DNA from: Kineococcus terrestris
GTDB taxonomy: Bacteria > Actinomycetota > Actinomycetes > Actinomycetales > Kineococcaceae
Assembly (NCBI RefSeq): GCF_041020765.1
Contig: NZ_JBEUEJ010000019.1
Strand: one strand, 5' to 3'
Length of the DNA stretch: 64,000 nucleotides
The notes under the pieces were generated by a model. The model was not told the origin of the DNA. It worked only from the letters and a program-made list of their open reading frames with translations, and did no database searches. Below, in pieces: positions 55,729 through 63,784 of the stretch. A program made the translations under genes and the position numbers. Numbering within the stretch: the stretch's first letter is position 1; every line of letters begins with the position of its first letter.

Positions 55729-56721
55729 TCAGGAGGCGCGGGGCAGCAGCTCCCGCGCCTGCCGGGCCGCCCGCCACAGCGGGTTCGCCGACTGCGAGGC
55801 CATCTGGAACGTCGCCGAGCGCCCGCCCAGCGACCGCTTGAAGCGGCGCACGCCCTCGTCGACCGAGCCGACCAGGTCGACGCGCCGGTACCCGCGGGCC
55901 ACCGCCCAGCGCACCAGGTCCGCGTGCAGCGCCACCTCCGCGCCCGCGCGCCGGCCCGCCGCGAAGCTGCCGCCCGCCCACTCGTAGACCGTGTCGCCCT
56001 CCGCGAGCGAGACCAGCAGGCCCGCCGGCTCCCCGTCCGCGGTGACCGCGGCCCGCGCGCGCGCGGTCTCCGGGCGGGCGCGCAGCAGCTGCCACACCGT
56101 CCGCCCCACCCCCGGCGGGTACGGGCAGGGCTCGCCGTGGTGGGCGTAGACCTGCTCCAGCAGGTCCGGCAGCCACGCCACGACCTGCCACTCGCCGGCG
56201 TCCTCCACGCGCAGCCCGTCGCGCTCGGTGTGCCGCAGGGTGCGGCGGGCGGACTTGTGCAGCTGCCGCAGCGCCGTCTCCTCGTCCTGCAGCACGCCGC
56301 CCGGGGCCAGGTCCACGACGAACGTCTCCCCGAGCTCCACGGAGGCGTGCACGGCGCGCAGCACCTGCGGGTCCGCCGGGGCCTGCGGCGGCAGGTCCAG
56401 GCGCGCGCCCACCACGCCGTGCCGGCGCGACCAGCCCGCCAGCGCTCCCAGCACGTCGCCCAGCTCGCCGTCCAGGACCACCGGCCCCGCGTACGGGAAC
56501 GGCACCGGCGCCGCCCGCCACACCGGCCCGCGCCGCGTCAGCAGCAGCGGCACCGCCCCCACGACCCACCCCGAGCGCTCCACGAGGAGCGGCTCGAAGC
56601 GCCACCCGTGCAGCTCCGCCTGCGTCGACAGCCAGTCCCAGCGGTGGAACGGCGTGGTCGCCGCCCGCCCGTCCAGGAACCCGTCCCACTCGGCCCGGTC
56701 GGCCGCCCTGCGCACGTGCAC
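55729..56721 (-). CDS. FemAB/GNAT-like acyltransferase (330 aa)
   Basis: Two GNAT-like halves as in FemAB and BioF2-like proteins: residues about 1-110 hold TTPFHRWDWLSTQAELHGW and GAVPLLLTRRGPVWRAAPVP; the second half has LHKSARRTLRHTERDGLRVED, GEPAGLLVSLAEGDTVYEWAGGS and a C-terminal CoA-domain end (VDLVGSVDEGVRRFKRSLGG). Such enzymes attach amino acids or acyl groups to cell-wall or lipid precursors using aminoacyl-tRNA or acyl-CoA. Acceptor unknown. GTG start, weakly marked. Confidence 0.8.
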   Translation of the reverse strand: MHVRRAADRAEWDGFLDGRAATTPFHRWDWLSTQAELHGWRFEPLLVERSGWVVGAVPLLLTRRGPVWRAAPVPFPYAGPVVLDGELGDVLGALAGWSRRHGVVGARLDLPPQAPADPQVLRAVHASVELGETFVVDLAPGGVLQDEETALRQLHKSARRTLRHTERDGLRVEDAGEWQVVAWLPDLLEQVYAHHGEPCPYPPGVGRTVWQLLRARPETARARAAVTADGEPAGLLVSLAEGDTVYEWAGGSFAAGRRAGAEVALHADLVRWAVARGYRRVDLVGSVDEGVRRFKRSLGGRSATFQMASQSANPLWRAARQARELLPRAS

Positions 56722-56820
56722 CCTGAGATCGTGCGCGCCGTCGCGCGGCGTGTCGACGCGGTGACCGGCTCCTCACCCTCCCGGGTGACCGGCGCCCACC
56801 GGGTGGAGCAGCATGGGGCC

Positions 56821-57480
56821 GTGAGCGCGTGGGAGGACGTGGACGAGTACCTGGCCGGGACGCTGCTGGGCGAGGACGAGGTCCTCGAGCAGGTCCTCGA
56901 CGAGAACCAGGCCGCCGGGCTGCCCGAGATCGACGTGTCCCCGCTGCAAGGGGCCCTGCTGACCGTGCTGGCGCGCGCCGTCGCCGCGCGCCGCGTCCTG
57001 GAGGTCGGCACCCTGGGCGGCTACAGCACCGTCCACCTGGCCCGCGGCCTCGCGCCCGGCGGGCGGGTCGTCACCTGCGAGCTCGAACCCCGCCACGCCG
57101 AGGTCGCCCGGCGCAACCTCGAGCGGGCCGGGGTGGCCGACGTCGTGGACGTGCGGGTCGGGCCCGCGCTGGACACCCTCGACGCGCTCGTCGCCGAGGG
57201 GGCCGCGCCCTTCCACCTCGTCTTCCTCGACGCCGACAAGCAGGGCAACCCCGACTACCTGGAGCGGGCGCTGCGGCTGGTCAGGCCCGGGTCGCTGATC
57301 GTGGGGGACAACGTCGTGCGCGACGGCCGCGTCGCCGACGCCGGCAGCGACGACCCGGCGGTCACCGGCGCGCGGCGGTTCCTGCAGGCGCTGGGGGAGG
57401 ACCCGCGCCTGGACGCCACGGCCGTGCAGACCGTGGGCGCCAAGGGCTGGGACGGCTTCGCGATCGCCGTCGTGCGCTGA
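56821..57480 (+). CDS. O-methyltransferase (CCoAOMT-like, 219 aa)
   Basis: SAM-dependent class I methyltransferase of the caffeoyl-CoA/catechol type: motif I VLEVGTLGGYSTVHLARGL, acidic strand VVTCELEPRHAEVARRNL, metal-binding HLVFLDADKQGNPDYL and IVGDNVVRDGRV (Asn-Asp). Needs a divalent metal. The GTG at 56821 is preceded by CAGCAT six bases upstream and no ribosome binding site, perhaps leaderless. Divergent from the FemAB-like gene. Methyl acceptor unknown. Confidence 0.9.
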   Translation: MSAWEDVDEYLAGTLLGEDEVLEQVLDENQAAGLPEIDVSPLQGALLTVLARAVAARRVLEVGTLGGYSTVHLARGLAPGGRVVTCELEPRHAEVARRNLERAGVADVVDVRVGPALDTLDALVAEGAAPFHLVFLDADKQGNPDYLERALRLVRPGSLIVGDNVVRDGRVADAGSDDPAVTGARRFLQALGEDPRLDATAVQTVGAKGWDGFAIAVVR

Positions 57481-57507
57481 GCCGGTCTCCCGCCGCCCCG
57501 ACCCTTG

Positions 57508-57558
57508 CCGTGATCATGGATGGTGCGACGCTCAACCGTCCATGATCACGGCGGGGAG
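57508..57558 (+). repeat. Intergenic palindromic repeat, copy C (short form)
   Basis: Arms CCGTGATCATGGATGGT (57508-57524) and ACCGTCCATGATCACGG (57535-57551) pair over 17 bases with one mismatch, loop of ten bases, then GCGGGGAGG. Corresponds to the first half plus the end of copies A and B. Between convergent OMT and response-regulator genes, so it may also end transcription both ways. Confidence 0.88.
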
Positions 57559-57576
57559 GGAGAGAGAGGGCAGGGG

Positions 57577-58263
57577 TCAGGGGGTCCCGTCGAGCAGGCC
57601 CGCGTCGTGGGCGACGATCGCCACCTGCACGCGGTTGTGCGCGTCGAGCTTCGTCAGCAGGCGCGAGACGTGCGTCTTCACCGTCGCCTCGCTCATGAAC
57701 AGCTCCCGGCCGATCTCGGCGTTCGACAGGCCGCGGCCCACCGCGCCCAGCACCTCGCGCTCGCGCTCGGTCAGCGTCTTCAGCCGCTGCGCGGCCTCGC
57801 GCCGGCGGGGGTTCACCGCGTCGGCGGCGAAGTGCCCCACCAGGCGGCGGGTCACCGTCGGCGACAGCATCGCCTCGCCCGAGGCCACCACCCGCACCGC
57901 CGCCACCAGCTCGCGCGGCGGGGTGTCCTTGAGCAGGAAGCCCGTCGCGCCCGCCTGCAGCGCCTGGAAGACGTACTCGTCCAGGTCGAACGTCGTCAGC
58001 ATCACCACCGCCGGCGCCTGCGGGCGCGCGGTGATCTGCTGCGCCGCCGACAGCCCGTCCATCACCGGCATCCGCACGTCCATGAGCACGATGTCCGGGT
58101 GGTGCGCGGCCACGCCCTCCACGGCCTGCGCCCCGTTCTCCGCCTCGCCGACGACCTCGAGGTCCTCCGCGCTGGACAGGATCATCCGCAGCCCGGCGCG
58201 CACGAGCGCGTCGTCGTCCACCAGCAGCACGCGGGTGGGCCTGGGTCCTGCGCCGCTCGTCAC
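57577..58263 (-). CDS. NarL/FixJ-type response regulator (228 aa)
   Basis: Receiver with RVLLVDDDALVRAGL, phospho-acceptor Asp about 62 in VLMDVRMPVMDG, VVMLTTFDLDEYV and FLLKDTPP; LuxR HTH LTEREREVLGAVGRG, LSNAEIGRELFMSEATVKTHV. The GTG start overlaps the stop of the kinase gene (GTGA), making a cognate pair. Closely resembles the regulator at 8214 (both have TTFDLDEYVF and TPPREL-like segments), so the two systems are paralogous. Confidence 0.93.
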   Translation of the reverse strand: MTSGAGPRPTRVLLVDDDALVRAGLRMILSSAEDLEVVGEAENGAQAVEGVAAHHPDIVLMDVRMPVMDGLSAAQQITARPQAPAVVMLTTFDLDEYVFQALQAGATGFLLKDTPPRELVAAVRVVASGEAMLSPTVTRRLVGHFAADAVNPRRREAAQRLKTLTEREREVLGAVGRGLSNAEIGRELFMSEATVKTHVSRLLTKLDAHNRVQVAIVAHDAGLLDGTP

Positions 58264-59429
58264 GCCTGGCTCCGTCCGTCGTGGCGGGGGCTCGCAGCGC
58301 CGCCCGCCCGGGTGGCTGTGATCCTCGCATCCGGGGGCGTCCACGCGGCCCGCGCCGCCGCCGTCCCGCGCCGGGCGCCGTCCGGCCACGGCCAGGGCAG
58401 CCGCGCCCGCACCGCGAACCCGCCGTCCGGCTCCGGTCCGCTGGTGATCGTGCCGTCGGCCAGCCCGACGCGCTCCGCCAGCCCGACCAGCCCCGAACCC
58501 GCGCCCGGCAGCGCGCTGCCCGGGCCGGTGGGCCGCTCGTTGACCACGGCCACGACCAGCTCGCCGCCCACCTCGCCGGAGACCGTGACGACCGTGGGCG
58601 CCGACGGCGCGTGCTTGTGGACGTTCGTCAGCGCCTCCTGCACGACCCGGTAGACGGTGCGGCCCAGCTCCGGCGGCACCTGCGCGTGCACGGGCACGTC
58701 GGTGCGGAACCGCGCGGCCACGCCCGCCTCCCGGGTGGACTCCACCAGGCGGCGCACGTCCACCAGCGTCGGCTGCGGCGCCAGCTCCGTCGTGCCGGCC
58801 GTCCCCGGCGTGCGCAGCACCCCCAGCACCCGGCGCAGGTCCTCCAGCGCGGTGCGGGCCGTCTCGCGGATCGTCGCCGCCGTCGCCTCCACCTGCTCCG
58901 GGCCCACGTCCGGGCGCACCTCCAGGCCGCCGGCGTGCAGCGCCACCAGGGAGATGCGGTGCGCCAGGACGTCGTGCATCTCGCGGGCGATGCGGGTGCG
59001 CTCGGCCAGCCGCGCCTGCTCGGCGCGCAGCGCGTACTCGCTCTCGGCCCGCTCGGCGCGCTCGCGCCAGCTGGCCACCAGGTCGCGGCGGGCCCCCACG
59101 AACGCGCCCACCGACACGGCGAGGCCCGTGCCCAGCAGCGCGAACAGGGCCGCCGCGGTCGTGCTGCCCGTCGTCGCGCCGCGCAGGGCCGCGCTCACCG
59201 ACGCCAGCGCCCCGGCCACGCCGAGGAGCACGAGCAGGCGGTCGCGACGGCGCACCGCCAGCGTCAGCAGCGCCAGCCACAGCGCGGTGTCGTACGCCCA
59301 GACCACCGCCACCGCCAGCGACAGCAGGGTCAGCGCGACGGGGTGGGGCCGGCGCCCCCCCCCCCCCCCCACCCCCGCCCCCACCCCCCCCCCCCCCCGC
59401 CCCCGGCGCCCGCGGCCCACGGCCCCCAC
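58260..59429 (-). CDS. NarL-type sensor histidine kinase, 5' end corrupted
   Basis: HisKA_3 with phospho-His in RIAREMHDVLAHRISLVALHAG, HATPase with RVVQEALTNVHKHAPSA, and G box SGLVGLAERVG. Only two or so membrane helices are readable (VALTLLSLAVAVVWAYDTALWLALL, then ALFALLGTGLAVSVGAFVGA). Beyond about 59357 the frame runs into a C/G homopolymer that would encode Gly-Arg low complexity, so the real N-terminus (probably 60-100 residues and a start codon) is missing or garbled. Coordinates at that end are formal only. Confidence 0.7.
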   Translation of the reverse strand: MGAVGRGRRGRGGGGVGAGVGGGGGRRPHPVALTLLSLAVAVVWAYDTALWLALLTLAVRRRDRLLVLLGVAGALASVSAALRGATTGSTTAAALFALLGTGLAVSVGAFVGARRDLVASWRERAERAESEYALRAEQARLAERTRIAREMHDVLAHRISLVALHAGGLEVRPDVGPEQVEATAATIRETARTALEDLRRVLGVLRTPGTAGTTELAPQPTLVDVRRLVESTREAGVAARFRTDVPVHAQVPPELGRTVYRVVQEALTNVHKHAPSAPTVVTVSGEVGGELVVAVVNERPTGPGSALPGAGSGLVGLAERVGLADGTITSGPEPDGGFAVRARLPWPWPDGARRGTAAARAAWTPPDARITATRAGGAASPRHDGRSQA

Positions 59430-59490
59430 CCCCCCCCCCCCCCCCCCGCCCGCGCCCCCGCGCGCTACACCCCCCCCCCCCCCCCCCCGT
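59357..59490. other. C-rich low-complexity block, probable assembly artefact
   Basis: Several runs of 14-20 C with scattered A and G between the kinase 5' end and pth. No gene could be built from it. Same character as bases 1-85; poly-G on the other strand. Confidence 0.75.
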
Positions 59491-59507
59491 GGCGGCCCGC
59501 TCCCGCC

Positions 59508-60104
59508 TCAGCGCGGCGCGTGGAAGCGCTGCTGCGCCGCCTCCAGCCCCTCCAGCACGAGCTGCTCGACCGCGTCGGCGGCGTCGGCGACCAGGAACGG
59601 CAGCTCCTTGCGCTCGGTGGAGGAGAACTCCTTGAGCACGAAGTCGGCCGGGTCCTGCCGGCCCGGCGGGCGGCCGATGCCCACCCGCACGCGCGCGTAG
59701 TCCTTGCTCCCGAGGGACTTCGAGGTCGAGCGCAGGCCGTTGTGGCCGCCCTCTCCCCCGCCCCTCTTGAGCCGGACCTCCCCGAAGGGCACGTCCAGCT
59801 CGTCGTGGACGAGGACGAGGTGGTCCAGGTCGACGTCGTAGTACTTCGCCAGCCCGGCGACGGGGCCGCCGGACAGGTTCATCCACGACGTCGGCGCGGC
59901 CAGGACGGCCCGCGGCCCCGGCACCCCGCCGGGGCCGGTGCCCAGGCGCACCTCGGCGACCCGGGCACCGGTGCGGTGCCGCTTCAGCGGCGCGGACGCG
60001 CGGGAGGCCAGCTCGGCGAGCACCGTCTGCCCGACGTTGTGCCGGGTGCGCTCGTACTCGGTCCCGGGGTTGCCGAGACCGACGACGAGCCAGGTGCCCG
60101 GCAC
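59508..60104 (-). CDS. pth: Peptidyl-tRNA hydrolase
   Basis: 198 residues; releases peptides from peptidyl-tRNA dropped by ribosomes. Motifs: LVVGLGNPGTEYERTRHNVG (catalytic His about 22), TSWMNLSGGPV (Asn), VHDELDVPFGEVRLKRGGG (Asp) and GGHNGLRSTSKSLGS. Complete despite the neighbouring C-rich block, which begins 18 bases after the stop. GTG start 47 bases after the L25 stop, in the usual rplY-pth order. Confidence 0.95.
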   Translation of the reverse strand: MPGTWLVVGLGNPGTEYERTRHNVGQTVLAELASRASAPLKRHRTGARVAEVRLGTGPGGVPGPRAVLAAPTSWMNLSGGPVAGLAKYYDVDLDHLVLVHDELDVPFGEVRLKRGGGEGGHNGLRSTSKSLGSKDYARVRVGIGRPPGRQDPADFVLKEFSSTERKELPFLVADAADAVEQLVLEGLEAAQQRFHAPR

Positions 60105-60151
60105 CGCTGCCCCCCGCGCCCGCAGCCGCTCGGCGACGTCCGCCAGCCGGC

Positions 60152-60817
60152 TCAGGACTCGTCGGAGTCCGCGGGGGCGTCCGTGGAGCCGTCGGCCTGC
60201 ACCGACTCCTCGGAGGACTCCTCGCGGACGATGCCGGCCTCGGCCTCGGCGGCCTCCAGCTCGGCCTCGACCTGGGCGGCGCTGGCGGCGGCCTGGACGA
60301 CGACGACCAGCTGCTCGGCGTCGCCGGCCAGGGTGGCGCCCGCGGGCAGGGTCACGTCGCCGGCGGCGACCTGGCCACCGGCCTCCAGGCCCTCGACGGA
60401 GACCTCGACCGACTCGGGCAGGTGGGTGGCCTCGGCCTCGACGGACAGGGTCGTCAGCTCCTGGTTGACGATCGTGTCCGGGGCGGCCTCGCCGGTCAGG
60501 GTCAGCGGGACGTCGACGACGACCTTCTCGCCGCGGCGCACGACGATCAGGTCGACGTGCTCGATGAAGCCCTTGATCGGGTCGCGCTGGACGTCCTTGG
60601 GCAGCGTGAGGTGCTTCTGCCCGTCCAGGTCGATGTCGAGCAGGGCGTTGGCGTGCTTGAGCGCCATCATCGTCTGGTGCCCGGGCAGGGTGACGTGGAT
60701 CGGGGCCTCGCCGTGGCCGTAGACGACGGCGGGGATCTTGTCGGCGCGGCGGATGCGGCGGGCGGCGCCCTTGCCGAACTCGGTGCGCTTCTCGACGGTC
60801 AGCTGGGTCTCGGCCAC
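60152..60817 (-). CDS. rplY: 50S ribosomal protein L25 (CTC/TL5 type, long form)
   Basis: 221 residues. The L25 domain (residues 1-95: TEFGKGAARRIRRADKIPAVVYGHG, then RDPIKGFIEHVDLIVVRRGEKV) binds 5S rRNA; a C-terminal TL5/CTC beta domain (VEAEATHLPESVEVSVEGLEAG) follows, ending in an acidic, disordered tail. GTG start after GAGGAGAAC. Order glmU-prs-rplY-pth is widely conserved in actinobacteria. Confidence 0.96.
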   Translation of the reverse strand: MAETQLTVEKRTEFGKGAARRIRRADKIPAVVYGHGEAPIHVTLPGHQTMMALKHANALLDIDLDGQKHLTLPKDVQRDPIKGFIEHVDLIVVRRGEKVVVDVPLTLTGEAAPDTIVNQELTTLSVEAEATHLPESVEVSVEGLEAGGQVAAGDVTLPAGATLAGDAEQLVVVVQAAASAAQVEAELEAAEAEAGIVREESSEESVQADGSTDAPADSDES

Positions 60818-60930
60818 GGGGTTCTCCTCGGGTGGTGGTGGACGCGGGCGGGCCCCGGGGGGCGCGCGGACGCGTCCACCGCGTCGATCACGGAGGCGCG
60901 TGCGCCGTCCCTCGCCGAGGCAACCGCAGC

Positions 60931-60936
60931 AGTCTA
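60931..60936 (-). promoter_or_regulatory. Probable -10 box of rplY
   Basis: TAGACT on the minus strand, predicted start near 60924, about 107 bases before the rplY GTG and just after the prs terminator. Confidence 0.4.
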
Positions 60937-60942
60937 ACGGCA

Positions 60943-60985
60943 GCGGGCCCCGCCGCGACGCCGGCGGCGTCGGGGCGGGGCCCGC
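60943..60985 (-). terminator. Terminator after prs
   Basis: Perfect 12-bp outer stem (60943-60954 with 60974-60985) plus an inner GACGCC/GGCGTC stem, 16 bases beyond the prs stop; the strongest hairpin in this part of the window. Confidence 0.75.
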
Positions 60986-61000
60986 GGGGAGCTGCGACCG

Positions 61001-61978
61001 TCAGCTGTGCCCGTCGAACAGGCTGGTGACCGACCCGTCGTCGAAGACCTCGCGCACGGCCCGGGCCAGCAGCGGCGCGATGGACAGCACCGTCAGCTGC
61101 GGGAAGCGCTGCGCCTCGGTGATCGGCAGCGTGTTGGTCACGACCAGCTCGGAGATCGGCGAGTTCTTCAGCCGGTCCACGGCCGGGCCGGAGAGCACCG
61201 CGTGCGTCGCGGTGGCGATGACGTCGGCGGCGCCGTTGGCCTTGAGGGCCTCCGCGGCCTGCACGATGGTGCCGGCGGTGTCGATGAGGTCGTCCACGAG
61301 CACGCAGGTGCGGCCCTCGACCTCGCCGACGACCTCGTGCACCTTCACCTGGTTCGGGACGTTCGGGTCGCGGCGCTTGTGGATGATCGCCAGCGGCGCG
61401 CCGAGGCGGTCGGACCACAGGTCGGCCACGCGCACCCGGCCGGCGTCCGGGGACACGATCGTCAGGTTCGAGCGGTCCACCCGCTTGCCGACGTGCTCGG
61501 CCAGCAGCGGCAGCGCCCACAGGTGGTCGACGGGGCCGTCGAAGAAGCCCTGGATCTGGGCGGTGTGCAGGTCCACCGACATGAGCCGGTCGGCGCCGGC
61601 GGTCTTGAACATGTCGGCCACCAGGCGCGCGGAGATGGGCTCGCGGCCGCGGCCCTTCTTGTCCTGGCGGGCGTAGCCGTAGAACGGCGCGACCACCGTG
61701 ATGCGCTTGGCCGAGGCCCGCTTCAGCGCGTCCACCATGATCAGGTGTTCCATGATCCACTGGTTGACGTTGGCCGTGTGGCTCTGGATGACGAACGCGT
61801 CGGCGCCGCGCACGCTCTCCTCGAACCGGACGTAGATCTCGGAGTTGGCGAAGTCGTAGGCGCTGGTGGGCACGAGCTCGGCGCCCAGCGCGGCCGACAC
61901 CTCCTCCGCCAGCTCCGGGTGGGCGCGGCCGGAGATGAGGACCATCCGCTTCTCGCCCGTCGTGGTGATCCCTGTCAT
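61001..61978 (-). CDS. prs: Ribose-phosphate pyrophosphokinase
   Basis: 325 residues, makes PRPP from ribose 5-phosphate and ATP for nucleotide, His and Trp synthesis. Motifs: NSEIYVRFEESVRGAD, ITVVAPFYGYARQDKK, SVDLHTAQIQGFFDGPVDHL (metal/ATP) and the PRPP-binding loop VLVDDLIDTAGTIVQAA. The ATG overlaps the glmU stop (ATGA). Flavour: class I, Pi-activated type. Confidence 0.97.
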   Translation of the reverse strand: MTGITTTGEKRMVLISGRAHPELAEEVSAALGAELVPTSAYDFANSEIYVRFEESVRGADAFVIQSHTANVNQWIMEHLIMVDALKRASAKRITVVAPFYGYARQDKKGRGREPISARLVADMFKTAGADRLMSVDLHTAQIQGFFDGPVDHLWALPLLAEHVGKRVDRSNLTIVSPDAGRVRVADLWSDRLGAPLAIIHKRRDPNVPNQVKVHEVVGEVEGRTCVLVDDLIDTAGTIVQAAEALKANGAADVIATATHAVLSGPAVDRLKNSPISELVVTNTLPITEAQRFPQLTVLSIAPLLARAVREVFDDGSVTSLFDGHS

Positions 61979-63477
61979 GCCTGGCTCTCCCTGCCGTCGG
62001 TGGTGCTCTCGCCCTGCGCGGGTGCCCCGTGCGGGGTCCCGCCGTCCGTGCTCGCGCCGCTCGCGCGCTGCGCCGCCTCGGCGGCCGGGGTGCCGGGGCG
62101 GTTCGCCACCGTCCACCCCTCGACGTTGCGCTGCGGCGCGACGGTCATCGCCAGCGCGCCCGGGGGCACGTCCTTGCGGATGATCGTCCCGGCGCCCGAG
62201 TAGGCGCCGTCGCCGATGGTGACCGGCGCGACGTACATGGTGTCGCTGCCCATCCGCACGTGGTCGCCGACGGTGGTGCGCGCCTTGCGCACCCCGTCGT
62301 AGTTCACGAAGACCGAGGCCGCGCCGATGTTGGAGTGCTCGCCGATGGTCGCGTCGCCCACGTACGACAGGTGCGGCACCTTGGAACCGCGGCCGATCTC
62401 GGCGTTCTTCGTCTCCACGAACGTGCCGATCTTGCCGTCGGCGCCCAGCCGGGTGCCCGGGCGCAGGAACGCGAACGGCCCCACGGAGGCGCCGGGCCCG
62501 ACGACCGAGCCGGAGCCGTGGGTGCGCACGACGCTGGCGCCCTCGCCGACCTCCACGTCGGTCAGGGTGGTGTCGGGGCCGACGACGGCGCCGGTGGCCA
62601 CGCGGGTGCGCCCGTGCAGCTGGGTGCCGGGCAGGACGGTGACGTCGGGGGCCAGCTCGACCTCGTCGTCCACCCAGGTGGTGCGCGGGTCGACGACGGT
62701 GACGCCGGCGAGCATCCAGCGGCGCAGCGTGCGGGCGTTGGCCTCGGCGGCCAGCTCGGCCAGCTGGGCGCGGTCGTTGGCGCCGCGCACCTCCCACTCG
62801 TCGTCGACGCCCACGGCCTCCACGCGCCCGCCCGCGGCGCGCGCCAGGGCCAGGGCGTCGGTCAGGTACACCTCGCCGGCGGCGTTGTCGCGGCCGGTGC
62901 GGGCCAGCGCGTCGCGCAGGGCGGCGGCGTCGAAGGCGTAGACGCCCGAGTTGACCTCGCGCACCGCGAGCTGCTCGGGCGTGGCGTCCTTCTGCTCGAC
63001 GATGCCGCTGACGCCGTCGGCGTCGCGCAGCACCCGGCCGTAGCCCGTCGGGTCCGCCACGTGCGCGGTGAGCACCGTGACGGCGTTGCCGGCCGCGGCG
63101 TGGGCGTCGGCGAGCCGGCGCAGCGTGTCGGCCGACAGCAGCGGCACGTCGCCGTAGGTGACCAGCACGGTGCCGGACAGGCCCGGCGGCAGGGCGTCCA
63201 GCCCGCACTGCACGGCGCGGCCGGTGCCCGGCACCTCGTCCTGCAGGGCGACCACGGCACCGTCGTCGAGGGAGCGCACGTGCTCGCCGACGCGCTCGGC
63301 CTGGTGGCGCAGGACCACGACGAGGTGGTCGGGGTCGGTGCCGCGGGCGGCGCGCACGGCGTGCCCGAGCAGGCTGCGCCCGCCGAGGGGGTGCAGGACC
63401 TTGGGCAGGGCCGACTTCATCCTCGTCCCCTCACCGGCGGCGAGGACGATCACGGCGGAGGGCTTCGGGGTGGTCAC
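61975..63477 (-). CDS. glmU: Bifunctional UDP-N-acetylglucosamine pyrophosphorylase / glucosamine-1-phosphate N-acetyltransferase
   Basis: 500 residues; makes UDP-GlcNAc for peptidoglycan. N-terminal uridylyltransferase (VIVLAAGEGTRMKSALPKVLHPL, VTYGDVPLL, EVNSGVYAFD) and C-terminal left-handed beta-helix acetyltransferase (GPFAFLRPGTRLGADGKIGTFVETKNAEIG, SYVGDATIGEHSNIGAASVFVNYDG, GAGTIIRKDVPPGALA). GTG 63477 follows GAGGAGC; the open frame upstream is not conserved. A polar tail of 35 residues follows the last coil. Confidence 0.96.
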   Translation of the reverse strand: MTTPKPSAVIVLAAGEGTRMKSALPKVLHPLGGRSLLGHAVRAARGTDPDHLVVVLRHQAERVGEHVRSLDDGAVVALQDEVPGTGRAVQCGLDALPPGLSGTVLVTYGDVPLLSADTLRRLADAHAAAGNAVTVLTAHVADPTGYGRVLRDADGVSGIVEQKDATPEQLAVREVNSGVYAFDAAALRDALARTGRDNAAGEVYLTDALALARAAGGRVEAVGVDDEWEVRGANDRAQLAELAAEANARTLRRWMLAGVTVVDPRTTWVDDEVELAPDVTVLPGTQLHGRTRVATGAVVGPDTTLTDVEVGEGASVVRTHGSGSVVGPGASVGPFAFLRPGTRLGADGKIGTFVETKNAEIGRGSKVPHLSYVGDATIGEHSNIGAASVFVNYDGVRKARTTVGDHVRMGSDTMYVAPVTIGDGAYSGAGTIIRKDVPPGALAMTVAPQRNVEGWTVANRPGTPAAEAAQRASGASTDGGTPHGAPAQGESTTDGRESQA

Positions 63478-63608
63478 GCGGTGGCGCTCCTCGCGGGCTG
63501 CGGGCGTCGAGACCGGGCCGCGGACGACCCTGCCCGGCGAGGATAACGGCCGCGGCGCCGGGGGCGGACCACCCGTGCGGCGCCGCTCGCCCGTCCGGCG
63601 GCCGCCGG

Positions 63609-63680
63609 CTCCCGGGAGAGGATTCGAACCCCTACCTGACGGGACCAAAACCCGCCGTGCTGCCGTTACACCACCCGGGA
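63609..63680 (-). tRNA. tRNA-Gln (anticodon TTG)
   Basis: 72 bases. Acceptor stem TCCCGGG/CCCGGGA with discriminator G, D arm GTGT...GCAC, anticodon stem GCGGG/CCCGT around loop TTTTGGT (anticodon TTG), T arm with TTCGAAT. No CCA encoded. Upstream of glmU on the same strand, as often in actinobacteria. Confidence 0.95.
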
Positions 63681-63772
63681 CCGCCGGGGCCGGCGCGAAG
63701 CGGCCCGCGGCGGCGACCATCCTGCCAGCACCCGCCCCCCGTCCCCGCCGCCCGCCGCGCCGGTCGGGCGGG

Positions 63773-63778
63773 CAGGAT
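63773..63778 (+). promoter_or_regulatory. -10-like box of the TetR gene
   Basis: CAGGAT six bases before the GTG at 63785; would make a leaderless mRNA. Confidence 0.35.
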
Positions 63779-63784
63779 GGGCCC

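Noticed and set aside
59357..59490. Possible origin, recombination site or biological G-tract
   Set aside because: Irregular C runs, loss of a conserved protein N-terminus and similarity to bases 1-85 fit a sequencing/assembly artefact better.
60818..60942. Possible riboswitch or ribosomal-protein leader before rplY
   Set aside because: Only a GC-rich leader with weak pairings is visible; no known leader motif can be recognised by eye.
63609..63680. tRNA as an integration site for a mobile element
   Set aside because: No integrase, no duplicated 3' end of the tRNA and no change of composition are visible within the window.
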